From positions 1-6,622 of the forward strand of contig RFOO01000058.1 in assembly GCA_009926645.1 (NCBI GenBank): a DNA stretch of 6,622 bases. The letters are read 5' to 3'. The notes below the pieces were generated by a model that did not search any database, was not told the DNA's origin, and saw only the letters and a program-made list of their open reading frames with translations. Shown piece after piece: positions 6,345 through 6,622 of this stretch; position 1 is the stretch's first letter, and each line of letters begins with the position of its first letter. This DNA comes from a bacterium (GTDB lineage Bacteria; Verrucomicrobiota; Verrucomicrobiia; Opitutales; UBA953). The position numbers and the translations under genes are program-made.

Positions 6345-6622
6345 ACCTTCGTTCTTCAAAATCTTAATAAAAGCCTCTTGGGGTATATCGACTTTACCGA
6401 TTTGCTTCATTCGCTTCTTACCCTCTTTCTGCTTTTCCAGCAATTTACGCTTACGGGTAATATCACCACCGTAACATTTTGCCGTCACATCTTTACCCAC
6501 CGAGCCAATGGTTTCACGGGCGATAACCTTAGAGCCGATGGCAGCTTGGATAGCGACTTTGAAAAGCTGGCGGGGTAAAAGTTCTTTGAGTTTTTCGCAA
6601 AGAGCACGTCCACGTCCCTCGG
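6342..6622 (-). CDS. lepA: Elongation factor 4 (LepA), C-terminal part (5' end outside window)
   Basis: LepA/EF4 is a translational GTPase that binds the ribosome and is linked to back-translocation or to initiation and 30S assembly. Only the last 92 codons are visible, reading in from the window edge on the minus strand. They encode the LepA-specific C-terminal domain: EGRGRALCEKL, LPRQLFKVAIQAAIGSK, IARETI, AKCYGGDITRKRKLLEKQ, KEGKKRMKQIGKVDIPQEAF and the end ILKNEG. The basic CYGGDxxRKxKLLxKQKxGKKRMK stretch is diagnostic and separates LepA from EF-G. The stop is TAA at 6344-6342 and the C-terminus is of normal length. The GTPase domains lie outside the window. It is followed on the same strand by lepB, as in many bacteria. 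Confidence 0.96.
   Translation of the reverse strand, partial: EGRGRALCEKLKELLPRQLFKVAIQAAIGSKVIARETIGSVGKDVTAKCYGGDITRKRKLLEKQKEGKKRMKQIGKVDIPQEAFIKILKNEG

Overview
The window holds six protein-coding genes, packed closely and almost all housekeeping. Four lie on the plus strand: the 3' end of nadK (NAD kinase), an ABC-F ATPase, a secreted DUF3500 protein and menD (menaquinone synthesis). They face two minus-strand genes, lepB (signal peptidase I) and the 3' end of lepA (elongation factor 4). I see no tRNA, rRNA, mobile element, CRISPR array, phage gene or integration site. The longest stretch without a gene is under 70 bases.

The likely source is a Gram-negative-type bacterium, with Verrucomicrobiota (perhaps Opitutales) my best guess. 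The reasons are the lepA-lepB pair with a very long, insertion-bearing LepB, the exported DUF3500 protein, an isolated menD and moderate base composition. This is inference from gene character; no phylogenetic marker is complete enough to prove it.

Layout: nadK ends at 287. After 61 bases the ABC-F gene runs 349-2208. After 41 bases the DUF3500 gene runs 2250-3287. After 67 bases menD runs 3355-4974. With the same strand, short gaps and no convincing terminator between them, these four could share a transcript. menD and lepB converge so tightly that their stop codons touch (TAATTA, 4972-4977). lepA and lepB form the classical translation/secretion pair, separated by 59 bases that are rich in inverted repeats.

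The most notable anomaly is in menD. The frame is intact and both ends look normal, but about 30 residues are missing between V426 and C427. This is where the family carries its NRGAxGIDG motif, which takes part in cofactor and substrate binding. The gene may be inactive, a population variant or an assembly artefact. Also worth a look are a roughly 150-residue insertion between the catalytic Ser and Lys of LepB, and short hairpins over the ribosome binding site or start codon of the complete genes, clearest at lepB and the ABC-F gene. I found no clear new biological system.
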